Of a stretch of 64,000 nucleotides of DNA, positions 52,407-63,560 are shown in pieces. Origin of the DNA: Rheum nobile. Lineage: Eukaryota > Streptophyta > Magnoliopsida > Caryophyllales > Polygonaceae. The stretch covers positions 15,996,001 to 16,060,000 of the forward strand of contig WOAB01000056.1 of NCBI GenBank assembly GCA_027886185.1, given 5' to 3'. The notes beneath the pieces were generated by a model. It searched no databases, was not told the DNA's origin, and saw nothing but the letters and a program-made list of their open reading frames with translations. Position 1 is the first letter of the stretch. Every line of letters starts with the position of its first letter. Position numbers and translations under genes: made by a program.

Positions 52407-53048
52407 AATCAGAAGTTCCTCCACCCCTAACAACTCAATGAAATACGACACATAATTTTCCTCTGTTAAGCCTTGTAAGACCACTTCAGGGATTTCCTCA
52501 AACTCTATCGCTTTCCTGATCTGTGTTGGTATGTTATATGGTCTCTGAGGTGCCAAAGCTTTGGATACCTCATCTTCAGCCAAGAGGAAGACAAGTCGTT
52601 CAATAATCCCCTGACCAGTTTGGATATGCAGTATAGATGTGAAAATGCCAATCTCCTTGGACACACAAGACATCCATATAGTCAGGCTACCATGTGGGTT
52701 CAAATTCCGTTCCTCCATATCAAAACAAGGGACAAAATCTTCCTCGGGTATGTCATCTGGCTGGCCAGATGGAGGTTTCATCAATGACAACACAAATGAA
52801 TCTTCAGGAATTGAAGCATAAATCTTCACATCCCAAAGTAAAATATATTCATCTGTGGTGTTTTCTATGGTGAATGACGCCACGGCAACCTCGTTCACAG
52901 GAACCGATTGAGGCTTTCCTCCAGCAAATGGAAACGGCACAGACACCATGACAGGACCCTCCTCAGTTGGCGATGATGTTGTGACTGAAGGAACATCGAT
53001 GAAGCCAACCTCTCCCTTGTCTCCAATGGTGGAGTATTCATCGTCCAT
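52407..53048 (-). pseudogene. SDE3: SDE3-like RNA helicase, N-terminal fragment
   Basis: From ATG 53048 (MDDEYSTIGDKGEVGFIDV) the product follows the N-terminal region of plant SDE3: VMVSVPFPFAGGKPQSV, TIENTTDEYILLWDVKIYAS, PEDSFVLSLMKPPSG, LTIWMSCVSKEIGIFTS, RLVFLLAEDEVSKAL and EIPEVVLQGLTEENYVSYF. Similarity stops near 52407 at GVEELLI, about 214 residues in. None of the helicase motifs follows. SDE3 is a MOV10-type RNA helicase acting in RNA silencing and antiviral defence with RDR6. The frame is open upstream to 53225, but those residues do not look like the family. The T2 3' LTR lies 270 bp upstream. It may be a fragment, or an exon whose partners were lost to insertions. Confidence 0.75.
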
Positions 53049-53317
53049 ACCTATTTGCCACTCAATTAAAATCCAGTTGAAGTTTGTGACTCCCCAGGAA
53101 AAAACACCAACAACCACACGAGCTGCTCTAAGGAGAGGAAAGAGATGGGTAAGATGAAGTGAAACAAAGAGAGAGTAGAACTGGAAGTATGTACAGTTAG
53201 GATAGTCAAACAACACACACTCCAATGAGATGGGGTAGATGAAGTGCCATTACTATCTCCATAAAGTAAGACCTCTGCGAAGTAAATCAGTCTGAATACG
53301 GTCACATTTGTCAATCT

Positions 53318-55685
53318 GTAACACCCCCAAAACTTAACCCTTTTGGAAAGGTATTACCGCCAGTGACCCTAGTGTTCCTTACTGAGATCACCCAAGGCTT
53401 TACCATTTAAATACAATTTATGAAATACAAATGATATATAATGATCAAAGCATTCAATCCCAAACATAACATTGTTAAAGAAACAGAGTTACGGGATTAC
53501 AACCCAATCCCGAATAGGCCAACACAGAGTTTAAACCAAAAACAACGGAAGTCTTATAAAGTACATTACAACCAAAGTCATTGTCCAAAAGATCTCAACC
53601 TGATTAAAGAAATAATTAAAACGTTCAAAAACCACCGTCGACTCCATATTCCTTCTATTCTTCTGAGCTATTTTCGATCTGATGTGCCGAATCGAACGGA
53701 TGACACCAGCCCACATGCGGAGAACAAAGTTCGTGGGTTAGTCTACTTGAATAGACTAGCAAGGGTAAAAAGCAGAATGGTTCGAAACAGTCGTATTAGG
53801 TTAGACTCATCGCTTCTCGAATAATAATCGATGACGAGAGTCAACCATCATACTCCTACTGGAATAGACAAGAGGTATGCACAAGAGAAGATTCTGGAAG
53901 ACTGGATCTTCACAGAAATCGACTCGAAAAGAGACTCCAAGAGATTGAGTCCTTAAGGAAATATGACAAATCTGGAATGTTACAGAATCATACAACAATG
54001 ATTTAAAAGTTGACTGAGATGCTTCGGTTCACGACCAACCTCACCGCATACGGCGAGTCCAGATTGGAAAGAGAACATACTATGATCAAAGTCGAGACGA
54101 GTTTTCCTAGCTGCACTATAACTTAGTTGCACTACTCGCCGAAGGTTTATTAATTATGTGCGTCGAGTAGCACTTATCTAATTTATGTTTCAAAAACACA
54201 CATCACGTTATTAGACTTTTACATGTGTACCCCATCATTGGGACGACACATCTTAGTATACGTTTCGTCGAGAGTGACGTACACCGGAAGGTTTGTGACA
54301 CCAGCTAAGTATCCTGTCTCTATACACTTGTGAAAGAGACCGATCATGATCTTAGAATAGTACCAGATGGAGACGAGCCACCCCAATACCAGATTATAAA
54401 GAAACGACTGAACAGAGTCCGAGTAACGTTCCTATCTAACAGTGCTAACTAAACAGTTACAGCACAATAACAGTTACAGGATAAAATCCACATAAAGGCC
54501 CGAAAGGCGATCACAGATAATAGCGTTGTTCTAACAGATATACAACCTATTATATGATTTTCAAAACAGTTTATCAAAACCGTTTCCAGACAAACAGAGT
54601 ATTCATTCCAAATTAATTACTCAGATAAACTACTGATAATTAATGTAAATATGGAACGAATGAGCAAGAGCGAACCGCCACTTGCCTTAATCCGCAGAAT
54701 AGCCTAACGACGACAACTGGATTCCGGGCTCGACACGGGTATAGCTCCGACAGCACAACAACCTTCGAGTCGACCCATAAAAGGAACCCTAAGTTAGATC
54801 CGACATAACCACAGTACGAATCTAAAAACGACGAAAGAGAACGAAAGGAAAGACGCCACGACCACAACCAACCAAGCCAAATCCACGAAGGCATTCTGGG
54901 CACTGGCGGCGGTCGCCGTGAAGAACTCAGACAACGGAAACGAGAGAAATCTCACCAAAACGATGCGCGTTTCGACCCCTTTCCGCCTTGCTTGGGTTCT
55001 GACCTCCAAAGGCAACCAAAAGGCTTCTAAAGGGCTTCTGGAAACACCACCAAACGACACCGACGAGAGCTTGCGAACTTCGGCGAAACACAACTCCGAC
55101 GACACGAAAATTTGGCAGAGGTTCGGTGTTTGGGATGGCTCAAATCCCTTCCCCAACACCTCCTTTTATAGCCACAGCATCGGGAGCACGAAGATGGGCC
55201 TACGAAAGCTAGTTCGGCGCTCGCCAGAACCACGCCAGCGACCATCGGGCAAAGACTTCCGGACAACGACGGCGGCAATTACGGCAGGCGCCGTAATTTA
55301 CGGCGGTCGCCGCCGTAGCCTGGCACGCCAGCTACCACCTCGAGCATTGGGACGGCGGGCGTCGTGACTGTACGGCGGTCGCCGTTCTTGGATCCGCGAC
55401 GGCGGTCGCGGCGATTGTACGGCGGTCACCGTGACCAGCTTTTCCCGCCCGTTCAGCTTTGAACGAACATGACATTAAACCGGGATAAAAATTACCGTAC
55501 GCGAACGAATATTAAAATCCAAGGCATGTTGTCTGTATATTATTTCACTGAGAAAAATATTACAGATACAAAGCACATTACAAAATGTCTCAAACTCTCT
55601 GTATTAAATCCGACGTACACAACGGATACTCGGGAAAATTCCAAAATTCCCAAAATAACCTTACAAAAAAATATGGGGTATCACA
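53318..55685 (-). repeat. 3' LTR of T2, complete
   Basis: 2,368 bp, TGTAACACC to GGGGTATCACA as read on the plus strand. On the minus strand TATAAAA (55164-55170) marks the promoter. GC-rich GGCGGTCGCC repeats lie upstream (55260-55440) and downstream (about 54900-54920). Confidence 0.95.
55164..55170 (-). promoter_or_regulatory. TATA box of the T2 3' LTR
   Basis: GGCTATAAAAGGAGG on the minus strand, about 520 bp into the LTR. The same sequence is in the other T2 LTR at 61238-61244 and a similar one in the solo LTR at 35080. Confidence 0.7.
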
Positions 55686-55700
55686 TCTCCTCCCCCTTAA
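55686..55700 (-). promoter_or_regulatory. T2 polypurine tract
   Basis: On the minus strand AAGGGGGAGGAGA directly precedes the 3' LTR, the primer for plus-strand synthesis. Confidence 0.8.
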
Positions 55701-55721
55701 AAGAAGTTTCGACCCTGAAAC

Positions 55722-56999
55722 TTAGGTCGAAAATAACTCGGGAAAACGCCTGAGCATATCTGACTCGGTTTCCCACGTCTCCCAAGTAACTTCTTCGGTC
55801 CCTGACTTGGACCACAGCACTCGTACCAACGGCACGATCTTGTTGCGCAAACGCTTCTCCCGACGCTCCAAAATGCGCACGGATAACTCTTCATAAGTAC
55901 CATTAGCTTGAATCTCGATGTCCTCATAACTAAGCACATGAGACTCATCTGGCACATACTTTCTGATCAAAGATACGTGAAACACGTTATGCACCGGGTG
56001 AGCCGATGGCGGCAACGCCAAGCGGTACGCTAGAGATCCTACTCTATCCAGAATCTCGAATGGTCCCACGTAGCGAGGGTTAAGCTTCCCACGCTTACCA
56101 AATCTGAAAACTCCTTTGGATGGCGATACCTTGACAAAAACCTTGTCACCGACCTCGAACTCGACAGTCCTGTGCTTCCGATCTGCGTAGGACTTCTGTC
56201 GACTCTGAGCGGTCAACATCCTTTGTCTGATCAAAGCAATGTCTGAGGTCGTCCTTTCGACCAACTCTGGTCCAAGCAGAATTTTGTCGGCATTATCATC
56301 CCAACAAATCGGAGATCTGCATTTGCGACCATACAAAGCTTCAAACGGAGCCATCTTGATTGTAGCATGCCAGCTATTGTTGTACGTGAACTCAATCAGA
56401 CTCAAGCTGTCCTCCCAGCTAGTCGGACGATCGAGTATACAAGCTCTAAGCATATCCTCCAGGGTCTGGATGGTCCTTTCAGACTGGCCATCTGTCTGAG
56501 GATGAAACGCGGTGCTGAACCTCAACTCGGTTCCCATAGCCTTATGAAGTTCCTGCCAGAACCTTGACATGAAACGGCCATCTCGGTCCGATACAATGGT
56601 CTTAGGAATGCCATGTAAGCGGACAATCTCTTTCTGATAGACTTCTGCTAACTTCTGGGTTTCCCATGTGGTCTTGATGGCTATGAAATGAGCACTCTTT
56701 GTAAGCCTATCCATAATTACCCAGATAGCATCCCTCTGACTTCGAGTCTTTGGTAGCCCAATGACGAAGTCCATGGCGATGTCCTCCCATTTCCATTCTG
56801 GCATTGGGAGAGGTAGCAACTCACCACCTGGCATGCGGTGTTCGATCTTGACCTTTTGGCAAGTTAAGCATTTTGCCACAAAGTCTGCTACGTCCCACTT
56901 CATGTTTGGCCACCAAAACTTCTTCCTGAGGTCCTTGTACATCTTGCTAGAGCCAGGATGCACAGAATAAGCAGATGAATGAGCTTCTCTCATCACCAA
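55722..56999 (-). CDS. T2 integrase with chromodomain-like end
   Basis: 425 codons. Zinc-binding HHCC with HSSAYSVHPGSSKMYKDL and CLTCQKVKIEH, then the catalytic core with Asp in VIMDRLTKSAHF, Asp in VSDRDGRFMSRFW and Glu in TDGQSERTIQ. The GPFEILDRVG region follows, then a C-terminal ILERREKRLRNKIVPLVRVL and WETWETESDMLRRFPELF, the degenerate chromodomain typical of Tekay-like elements, which steers insertion. A TAA just upstream (57000) separates it from RNase H. Catalytic residues look intact. Confidence 0.9.
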   Translation of the reverse strand: MVMREAHSSAYSVHPGSSKMYKDLRKKFWWPNMKWDVADFVAKCLTCQKVKIEHRMPGGELLPLPMPEWKWEDIAMDFVIGLPKTRSQRDAIWVIMDRLTKSAHFIAIKTTWETQKLAEVYQKEIVRLHGIPKTIVSDRDGRFMSRFWQELHKAMGTELRFSTAFHPQTDGQSERTIQTLEDMLRACILDRPTSWEDSLSLIEFTYNNSWHATIKMAPFEALYGRKCRSPICWDDNADKILLGPELVERTTSDIALIRQRMLTAQSRQKSYADRKHRTVEFEVGDKVFVKVSPSKGVFRFGKRGKLNPRYVGPFEILDRVGSLAYRLALPPSAHPVHNVFHVSLIRKYVPDESHVLSYEDIEIQANGTYEELSVRILERREKRLRNKIVPLVRVLWSKSGTEEVTWETWETESDMLRRFPELFST

Positions 57000-57248
57000 C
57001 TAACAAAGACCTTCTGTGTCAGGCACACAGATCCGATCCTGAAACCAAAGTGATCCATCATCCTGAACCACAAAACTGGGAGCTTTCCCATCCATCACTT
57101 CACTGCTTAACTTCACCAAGATAATGTCATCGACTTGCTTTTCTTTGATCTGATCCAACAATGTACCCTGAATTTCCATCATACTCAAGTACCCTCTACG
57201 CTGGTCATACAGGACTTCAATGTCGCATGACTCTTGGTTTAGCTTGGT
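57000..57248 (-). pseudogene. T2 RNase H-integrase connection, between two stops
   Basis: Reads from the TAG near 57249 to the TAA at 57000 and contains LLDQIKEKQVDDIILVKL. T1 has the same region open, so both stops are lesions of T2. Confidence 0.8.
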
Positions 57249-59815
57249 CTAAGCAGTAAGTAGAGCAACTACAGTCTCGTGCGTTGTCTTCCGGCTTAGT
57301 GCATCAGCTACTACATTAGTCTTGCCCGGATGATACAGCAACTCCATGTCGTAGTCTTTGAGCAACTCTAGCCAGCGGCGTTGTCTCATATTTAGCTCTT
57401 TTTGAGTAAATATATACTTGAGACTTTTATGGTCAGTGAAGACTTGGCATCTTATACCGTAGAGGTAATGCCTCCAAATCTTTAGCGCAAAGACAACCGC
57501 TGCTAACTCAAGATCATGGGTCGGATAGTTTTCTTCGTAAGTCTTGAGTTGTCTAGATGCGTAAGCAATAACTCTGCCTCTCTGCATCAGCACACAACCC
57601 AAACCACACTTTGAAGCATCAATATAGACAACATAATCGTCATTCCCTTCTGGGAGTGCTAACACGGGTGCTGAGGTCAGCCGTCGCTTCAACTCCTGGA
57701 AACTGGCATCGCACTTGTCATTCCAGACAAACTTCTTGTGAACCTTGCGGAGTAGATTGGTCATAGGTAGAGCGATCTTTGAAAATCCTTCTACGAACCT
57801 TCTGTAATACCCGGCAAGTCCAAGAAAACTGCATACCTCCTTCACGTTCTGGGGCTGTGTCCAATTAGCCACCGCTTCAATCTTTTGGGGATCAACCATA
57901 ACCCCATTTTTATTGATTACGTGGCCTAAGAAAGCCACTTCCTCCATCCAGAATTCACATTTAGACAATTTAGCAAAAAGCTGATGTTGTCTAAGGATTG
58001 ACAAGGCAATCCGCAGATGTTCCTCGTGGACTTCTTCATTCGGAGAATAGATCAGAATGTCGTCGATGAAGACCACCACGAACTTATCCAAGTACTGGTG
58101 AAAACATCGGTTCATCAAATCCATAAAGACAATTGGAGCATTTGTAAGCCCAAAAGACATCACTACGAAGTCATAATGACCATATCTGATCATGAACGCA
58201 GTTCTAGGAATGTCCTGCTCACGAATTCTGAGCTGGTGATATCCAGATCTCAAGTCGATCTTGGAGAAAACCTTTGCTCCCTGCAACTGGTCCAACAAGT
58301 CATCAATCCTAGGCAAAGGATACTTGTTCTTGATCGTCACCTTGTTCAACTCTCGGTAGTCGATACAAAGTCGGAACGATCCGTCCTTCTTTTTGACGAA
58401 TAATACCGGAGCACCCCATGGCGATGCACTCGGCCTGACATAACCTTTGTCAAGAAGACCTTCAAGTTGATTCTTCAATTCTTGCATCTCAGCTAGAGCC
58501 ATCCGATACGGTGATTTGGAAATCGACGCCGTACCAGACTCAAGGTCAATTGAAAACTCTACGTCACGGTTCGGGGGTAATCCAGGAATTTCTTCCGGAA
58601 AGACATCCGAAAACTCCCTAACTACAGGAATATCAAGAACCTCAGGTCCATCCTTCGCAGGCGAATCCAAGTAGCAAAGGTACCCGACACATCCTTGTCG
58701 TAGTAGCTTAAACGCAGCCATCGCATTGATCAGCTTGCCGTTATCAGCGTCATTTCGACCTTTGAACTTGCACACGAACTGGCCCCCAGATGACACTGTC
58801 ACCGTTCTTGAACTGAAGTCGATCACCGCCTTGTGACGCGTCAGCCAATCCATATCGAGAATAATGTCGTATGGAGCCATGGCTATGCAGATTAAATCTG
58901 CCTCGAATTCCTTACCCTGAATGGTAATCGGAAAGTCGGACAGATGCTTGGTTCCCACCAAACGTTCTCCATTAGGAAGATTAACGACAAAAGGGTCGCA
59001 CGAATCGTTGCACACTAAATCTAACTTGCTAACACAGCTATCCGAAATAAAGGAATGCGTAGCACCAGAATCAAACAGAATGCACACTGAAGTAGAGTGA
59101 AGGTATAGAGTACCTTGAGCAATCGGAGCGTTGGGTCCATCTGCTTCACGTATTTCGTACAAGCGTTGGCCCTGACTTCCAGAAACAGCTGGGGCCTTTC
59201 CCCTGTTCTGAGCAGTCGTCTGCACTGACGGGCTAGGAGTCTCGATAGGCTTAAACCTAGGTCGGTTGCTCTGATGAACTGACCCTTGCTGCGACTCTAC
59301 TCCCTTCTGTTTCCCCTGCTTGCAGAACTTTTGCAGATGACCATCACGTCCACACCCAAAGCACGACCTCTTCTCTTTCTGACACTCATTGCTCTTGTGC
59401 CCAGCCGTACCACAGTTATAACACTGAACTGAACTCCGGGTCTGTCCTGACTGTTGAGTCGATCCTCCTTGTGTCATCTCCGTCTTAGCTCGGCCGGACT
59501 TGGCAAAGTTAGACGGTGGCGCAGGGCGCTTAAAACCACCTCCCTGGTTCTGGTTCTGCATCGACTTCTGTCGGTTGCGCCTCTTGGTCGACTCCTCTAG
59601 AGTTACCTCCAGCTTATAGGCACAATCCATATACTGCTCCAAGGTAGAGCATGCATGGTGCACCATTAACAGCTTGATATTCGGGCTCATCCACTCGTGG
59701 AAGTACCAGATCTTTTGGGCCTCGCTGGTGATCTCGGTAGGGGCGTACTGAAAAAGATGATTGAACTTAGACGCCAACTCGGTCACTTTCAGACCATTCG
59801 TCTTTGCGTATTAGT
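57249..59815 (-). CDS. T2 gag (second half), protease, reverse transcriptase, RNase H
   Basis: 845 codons counted from a GTG at 59786. The frame continues up to the LTR fusion near 59815, so it has lost its real start. In order: end of capsid (TLEQYMDCAYKLEVTLEEST), two CCHC knuckles (CYNCGTAGHKSNEC, CFGCGRDGHLQKFC), protease (FDSGATHSFISDSC), reverse transcriptase (DLRSGYHQLRIREQD, catalytic FIDDILIYSPNEE), and RNase H (YIDASKCGLGCVLMQ, YHPGKTNVVADALSRK). Gag and pol are one frame here. The enzymatic motifs are intact despite the loss of the gag N-terminus. Confidence 0.9.
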
Positions 59816-61798
59816 GCAGTCGTATTAGGTTAGACTCATCGCTTCTCGAATAATAATCGATGACGATAGTCAACCATCATACTCCTACTGGAATAGACAA
59901 GAGGTATGCACAAGAGAAGATTCTGGAAGACTGGATCTTCACAGAAATCGACTCGAAAAGAGACTCCAAGAGATTGAGTCCTTAAGGAAATATGACAAAT
60001 CTGGAATGTTACAGAATCATACAACAATGATTTAAAAGTTGACTGAGATGCTTCGGTTCACGACCAACCTCACCGCATACGGCGAGTCCAGATTGGAAAG
60101 AGAACGTACTATGATCAAAGTCGAGACGAGTTTTCCTAGCTGCACTACTCGCCGAAGGTTTATTAATTATGTGCGTCGAGTAGCACTTATCTGATTTATG
60201 TTTCAAAAACACACATCACGTTATTAGACTTTTACATGTGTACCTCATCATTGGGACGACACATCTTAGTATACGTTTCATCGAGAGTGACGTACACCGG
60301 AAGGTTTGTGACACCAGCTAAGTGTCCTGTCTCTACACACTTGTGAAAGAGACCGATCATGATCTTATAATAGTACCAGATGGAGACGAGCCACCCCGAT
60401 ACCAGATTATAAAGAAACGACTGAACAGAGTCCGAGTAACGTTCCTATCTAACAGTGCTAACTAAACAGTTACAGCACAATAACAGTTACAGGATAAAAT
60501 CTACATAAAGGCCCGAAAGGCGATCACAGATAATAGCGTTGTTCTAACAGATATACAACCTATTATATGATTTTCAAAACAGTTTATCAAAACCGTTTCC
60601 AGACAAACAGAGTATTCATTCCAAATTAATTACTCAGATAAACTACTGATAATTAATGTAAATATGGAACGAATGAGCAAGAGCGAACCGCCACTTGCCT
60701 TAATCCGCAGAATAGCCTAACGACGACAAATGGATTCCGGGCTCGACACGGGTATAGCTCCGACAGCACAACAACCTTCGAGTCGACCCATAAAAGGAAC
60801 CCTAAGTTAGATTCGACATAACCACAGTACGAATCTAAAAATGACGAAAGAGAACGAAAGGAAAGACGCCACGACCACAACCAACCAAGCCAAAGCCACG
60901 AAGGCATTCTGGGCACTGGCGGCGGTCGCCGTTCTTGGCGGCGGTCGCCACATTCATCACGGCGGGCGCCGTGAAGAACACGGCGGTCGCCGTGAAGAAC
61001 TCAGACGACGGAAACGAGAGAAATCTCACCAAAACGATGCGCGTTTCGACCCATTTCCGCCTTGCTTGGGTTCTGACCTCCAAAGGCAACCAAAAGGCTT
61101 CTAAAGGGATTCTGGAAACACCACCAAACGACACCGACGAGAGCTTGCGAACTCTGGAGAAACACAACTCCGACGATACGAAAATTTGGCAGAGGTTCGG
61201 TGTTTGGGATGGCTCAAATCCCTTCCCCAACACCTCCTTTTATAGCCACAGCATCGGGAGCACGAAGATGGGCCTACGAAAGCTAGTTCGGCGCTCGCCA
61301 GAACCACGCCGGCGACCATCGGGCAAAGACTTCCGGACAACGACGGCGGCAATTACGACGGGCGCCGTAATTTACGGCGGGCGCCGTAATTTACGGTGGT
61401 CGCCGCCGTAGCCTGGCACGCCAGCTACCACCTCGAGCATTGGGACGGCGGGCGCCGTGACTGTACGGCGGTCGCCGTTCTTGGATCCGCGACGGCGGTC
61501 GCCGCGACTGTACGGCGGTCGCCGCGATTGTACGGCGGTCGCCGTGACCAGCTTTTCCCGCATGTTCAGCTTTGAACGAACATGACATTAAATCGGGATA
61601 AAAATTATCGTACGCGAACGAATATTAAAATCCAAGGCATGTTGTCTGTATATTATTTCACTGAGAAAAATATTACAGATATAGAGCACATTACAGAATG
61701 TCTCAAACTCTCTGTATTAAATCCGACGTACACAACGGATACTCGGGAAAATTCCAAAATTCCTAAAATAACCTTACAAAAAAATACGGGGTATCACA
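59816..61798 (-). repeat. 5' LTR of T2, inner part deleted
   Basis: Nearly identical to 53785-55685. Differences include a 17-bp indel (left copy longer near 54110) and extra GC-rich repeat units at 60925-60995 and 61370-61530 here. It lacks about 470 bp next to the primer site. Confidence 0.9.
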
Positions 61799-61803
61799 CA
61801 ATC

Positions 61804-62480
61804 ATACATTATTACACTGTGAAAATAGTATAAATAGTATGTCACAATAACAATTTAAAATGTCACGCTTTGGAAATCACCAGCACTACAAGTGCCTCCT
61901 CTGTACCTAAAAATACTCAAACATGGAGCATTTTCTAATTAATATATCTTTAAAGTAGATCGGTGAGATGAAGTGCAATTAATATCTATGTAAAGTAAAA
62001 TTGCCAAAGAAGTATAGCATTAGGAACGGGAGATCTAATTAAGACATCTTGTATTTAGATTAGTGAGATGAACTATCCACCTTCTTAGTAGACATATATC
62101 CAATTTCAACGTTGTAGTTATGACATTTTTATTTCTAAGTATGACAATTGTTTTCCTAAGTCCGACAAGAACTTCCTATTATAGCAGGAAAAAAAACATT
62201 TTCAATATAACTACCCGTTCATCCAGACTAGAATCATTTCTTTACTTCAGAAAATTTCCACTTCATCTCTTCACTTGGGTTTTACATTTGCTCCCTTCTG
62301 AATATTTGTTTTTACATACTTTAGCCCTAGAATCATTTCTTTAACTACCAGTTCATCCAGACTAGAATCATTTCTTTACTTCAGAAAAAAAACCTTGTCA
62401 ATATAACTATCAGTTCACCTTGAAAACTGCTTCTTAATCAATCTGTTGAGTTCAACAGTTCTTCGGGTTCATATGCTGAG
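61804..62480. other. AT-rich DNA right of T2
   Basis: No gene. A segment near 61957-62010 (GATGAAGTGCAATTAATATC) resembles 53235-53285 on the other side of T2. The phrase CTAGAATCATTTCTTTA occurs three times between 62228 and 62380. Confidence 0.4.
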
Positions 62481-62494
62481 GTTCAACCCTTCTC

Positions 62495-62625
62495 TCGCCC
62501 ATCGCCATTCCTTTTTAACAGTTGCACAGTTCGCCATGGAGATACATCGTCATTCCTGTTTACATCGCCATGGAGATACATCGCCATTCCTTTTTTACAG
62601 TTGCACAGTTTGCCATGAAAAAAAA
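62495..62625. repeat. Tandem repeats with CATCGCCATTCC
   Basis: CATCGCCATTCCTTTTT, ACAGTTGCACAGTT and GCCATGGAGATACATCG are each repeated within 130 bp. Confidence 0.8.
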
Positions 62626-62784
62626 CCTCTGAATATAACTACCTACCAGTTCAAATCTTTCACTTTAACAGTTACAAGGACGTCTGCAGAGTGGAAGGGA
62701 GAGGAAGGGGAGGGAGGATGGGTTTAAATCTTTTACTTTCAACTGTTGATGCACCGGCCGGCGAGATGGAGGAAGCCGGGATGG

Positions 62785-62872
62785 CCGGGAAGTGGGCGGG
62801 AAGTGGGAGGGAAGTGGGCGGGAAGTGGGAGGGAAGGGGGCGGGAAGTGGGAGGGAACGGGGCGGGAAATAT
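62785..62872. repeat. Purine-rich 10-bp minisatellite
   Basis: About eight units of GGAAGTGGGC and GGAAGTGGGA, with almost no pyrimidine on this strand apart from one T or C per unit. It could adopt triplex or G-quadruplex structure. Confidence 0.85.
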
Positions 62873-62879
62873 TTTGGGG

Positions 62880-63310
62880 TTTTAGAGGGAAATCCTAAAA
62901 ATTATTATTTTACTATTTTGGGCTTTTTGTTTCCTTCTTCTTTTCATGCTTTTTTTTTATTTTATTTCATTTTTGAATTAAAAGAAAAAATTAAATATTT
63001 TGCAAAAATACCCCATTTGGTGTATATAAGCAAAAAAAAAGTCAAAGTGATATATATGCAACTCACTAATGCATTTGGGGTATTTTTGCAATTCGGTGTT
63101 TTAAATAATAAGTGTAGTACTTCATAATTATATAAGATTTTAATTATATAAGATTTTAAAGAATATGTGTGCTCAACACAATTTTTTTTTATTTTTGTAT
63201 TATATAATAATATTTTACATATATTTATTTTAAGAATAAATGTTATTGTGATGTATGTAGATGTGGATAAAATGTTGTATTTTATCATAATTTATATTTG
63301 ATTATGACAT
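62880..63310. other. AT-rich DNA
   Basis: Long A and T runs. No gene or known element is recognised. Confidence 0.4.
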
Positions 63311-63319
63311 TAAGTTATA

Positions 63320-63482
63320 CTCCCTCCGTCCCAGTTTATAAGCCCCATTTGCGTTTTTTACACTGTTCATATTTGAAGGGAATCTTCAAGATTTCTTCCA
63401 ATATATAAGAAAAAACATAGTCATGTGGGGTCTTATTTGATTCGTCTCAACGAGTACTTTGATAATATCAAAAAATTAATCC
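63320..63482. mobile_element. Stowaway/mariner-type MITE end
   Basis: TACTCCCTCCGTCCCAGTTT is the usual start of plant Stowaway/mariner MITEs, with TA as target. The expected inverted end is not found. A second start interrupts it at 63479. Confidence 0.55.
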
Positions 63483-63560
63483 CTCCGTCCCATAATGTTC
63501 GTCCTGTTTCCGTTTTGGGCGTCCCCTTTTGTTTGTCCTACTTCACTTTATTTCTTTTTT
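63479..63560. mobile_element. Second Stowaway/mariner-type MITE end
   Basis: ATCCCTCCGTCCCATAATGT followed by CGTCCTGTTTCCG, another common variant of this terminus. Beyond it the DNA is T-rich, then A/C-rich to the window end with CCCTAAACC-like phrases, without genes. Confidence 0.55.

Larger units (their letters stand above)
53318..61798 (-). mobile_element. Ty3/gypsy retrotransposon T2 (Tekay/Del-like chromovirus)
   Basis: Flanked by CAATC at 53313-53317 and 61799-61803. The full 3' LTR (53318-55685), a polypurine tract, integrase, RNase H, reverse transcriptase, protease and the second half of gag are present. The primer site, the first half of gag and the inner part of the 5' LTR are deleted: gag joins LTR sequence directly at about 59815. 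The element reads on the minus strand, like T1, whose proteins it resembles closely. Confidence 0.95.

Noticed and set aside
52059..52430. Plus-strand 123-codon ORF beside the SDE3 fragment
   Set aside because: No family recognised, and it overlaps the end of the SDE3 frame on the other strand. Kept only as an unassigned stretch.
52407..53225. Complete SDE3 gene
   Set aside because: Helicase motifs and the rest of the protein are absent within the window, and similarity ends at 52407.
53235..62010. Similar GATGAAGTGC segments on both sides of T2 as a long target duplication
   Set aside because: They are only about 75% alike and T2 already has a clean CAATC duplication. They are more likely two copies of a short dispersed repeat.
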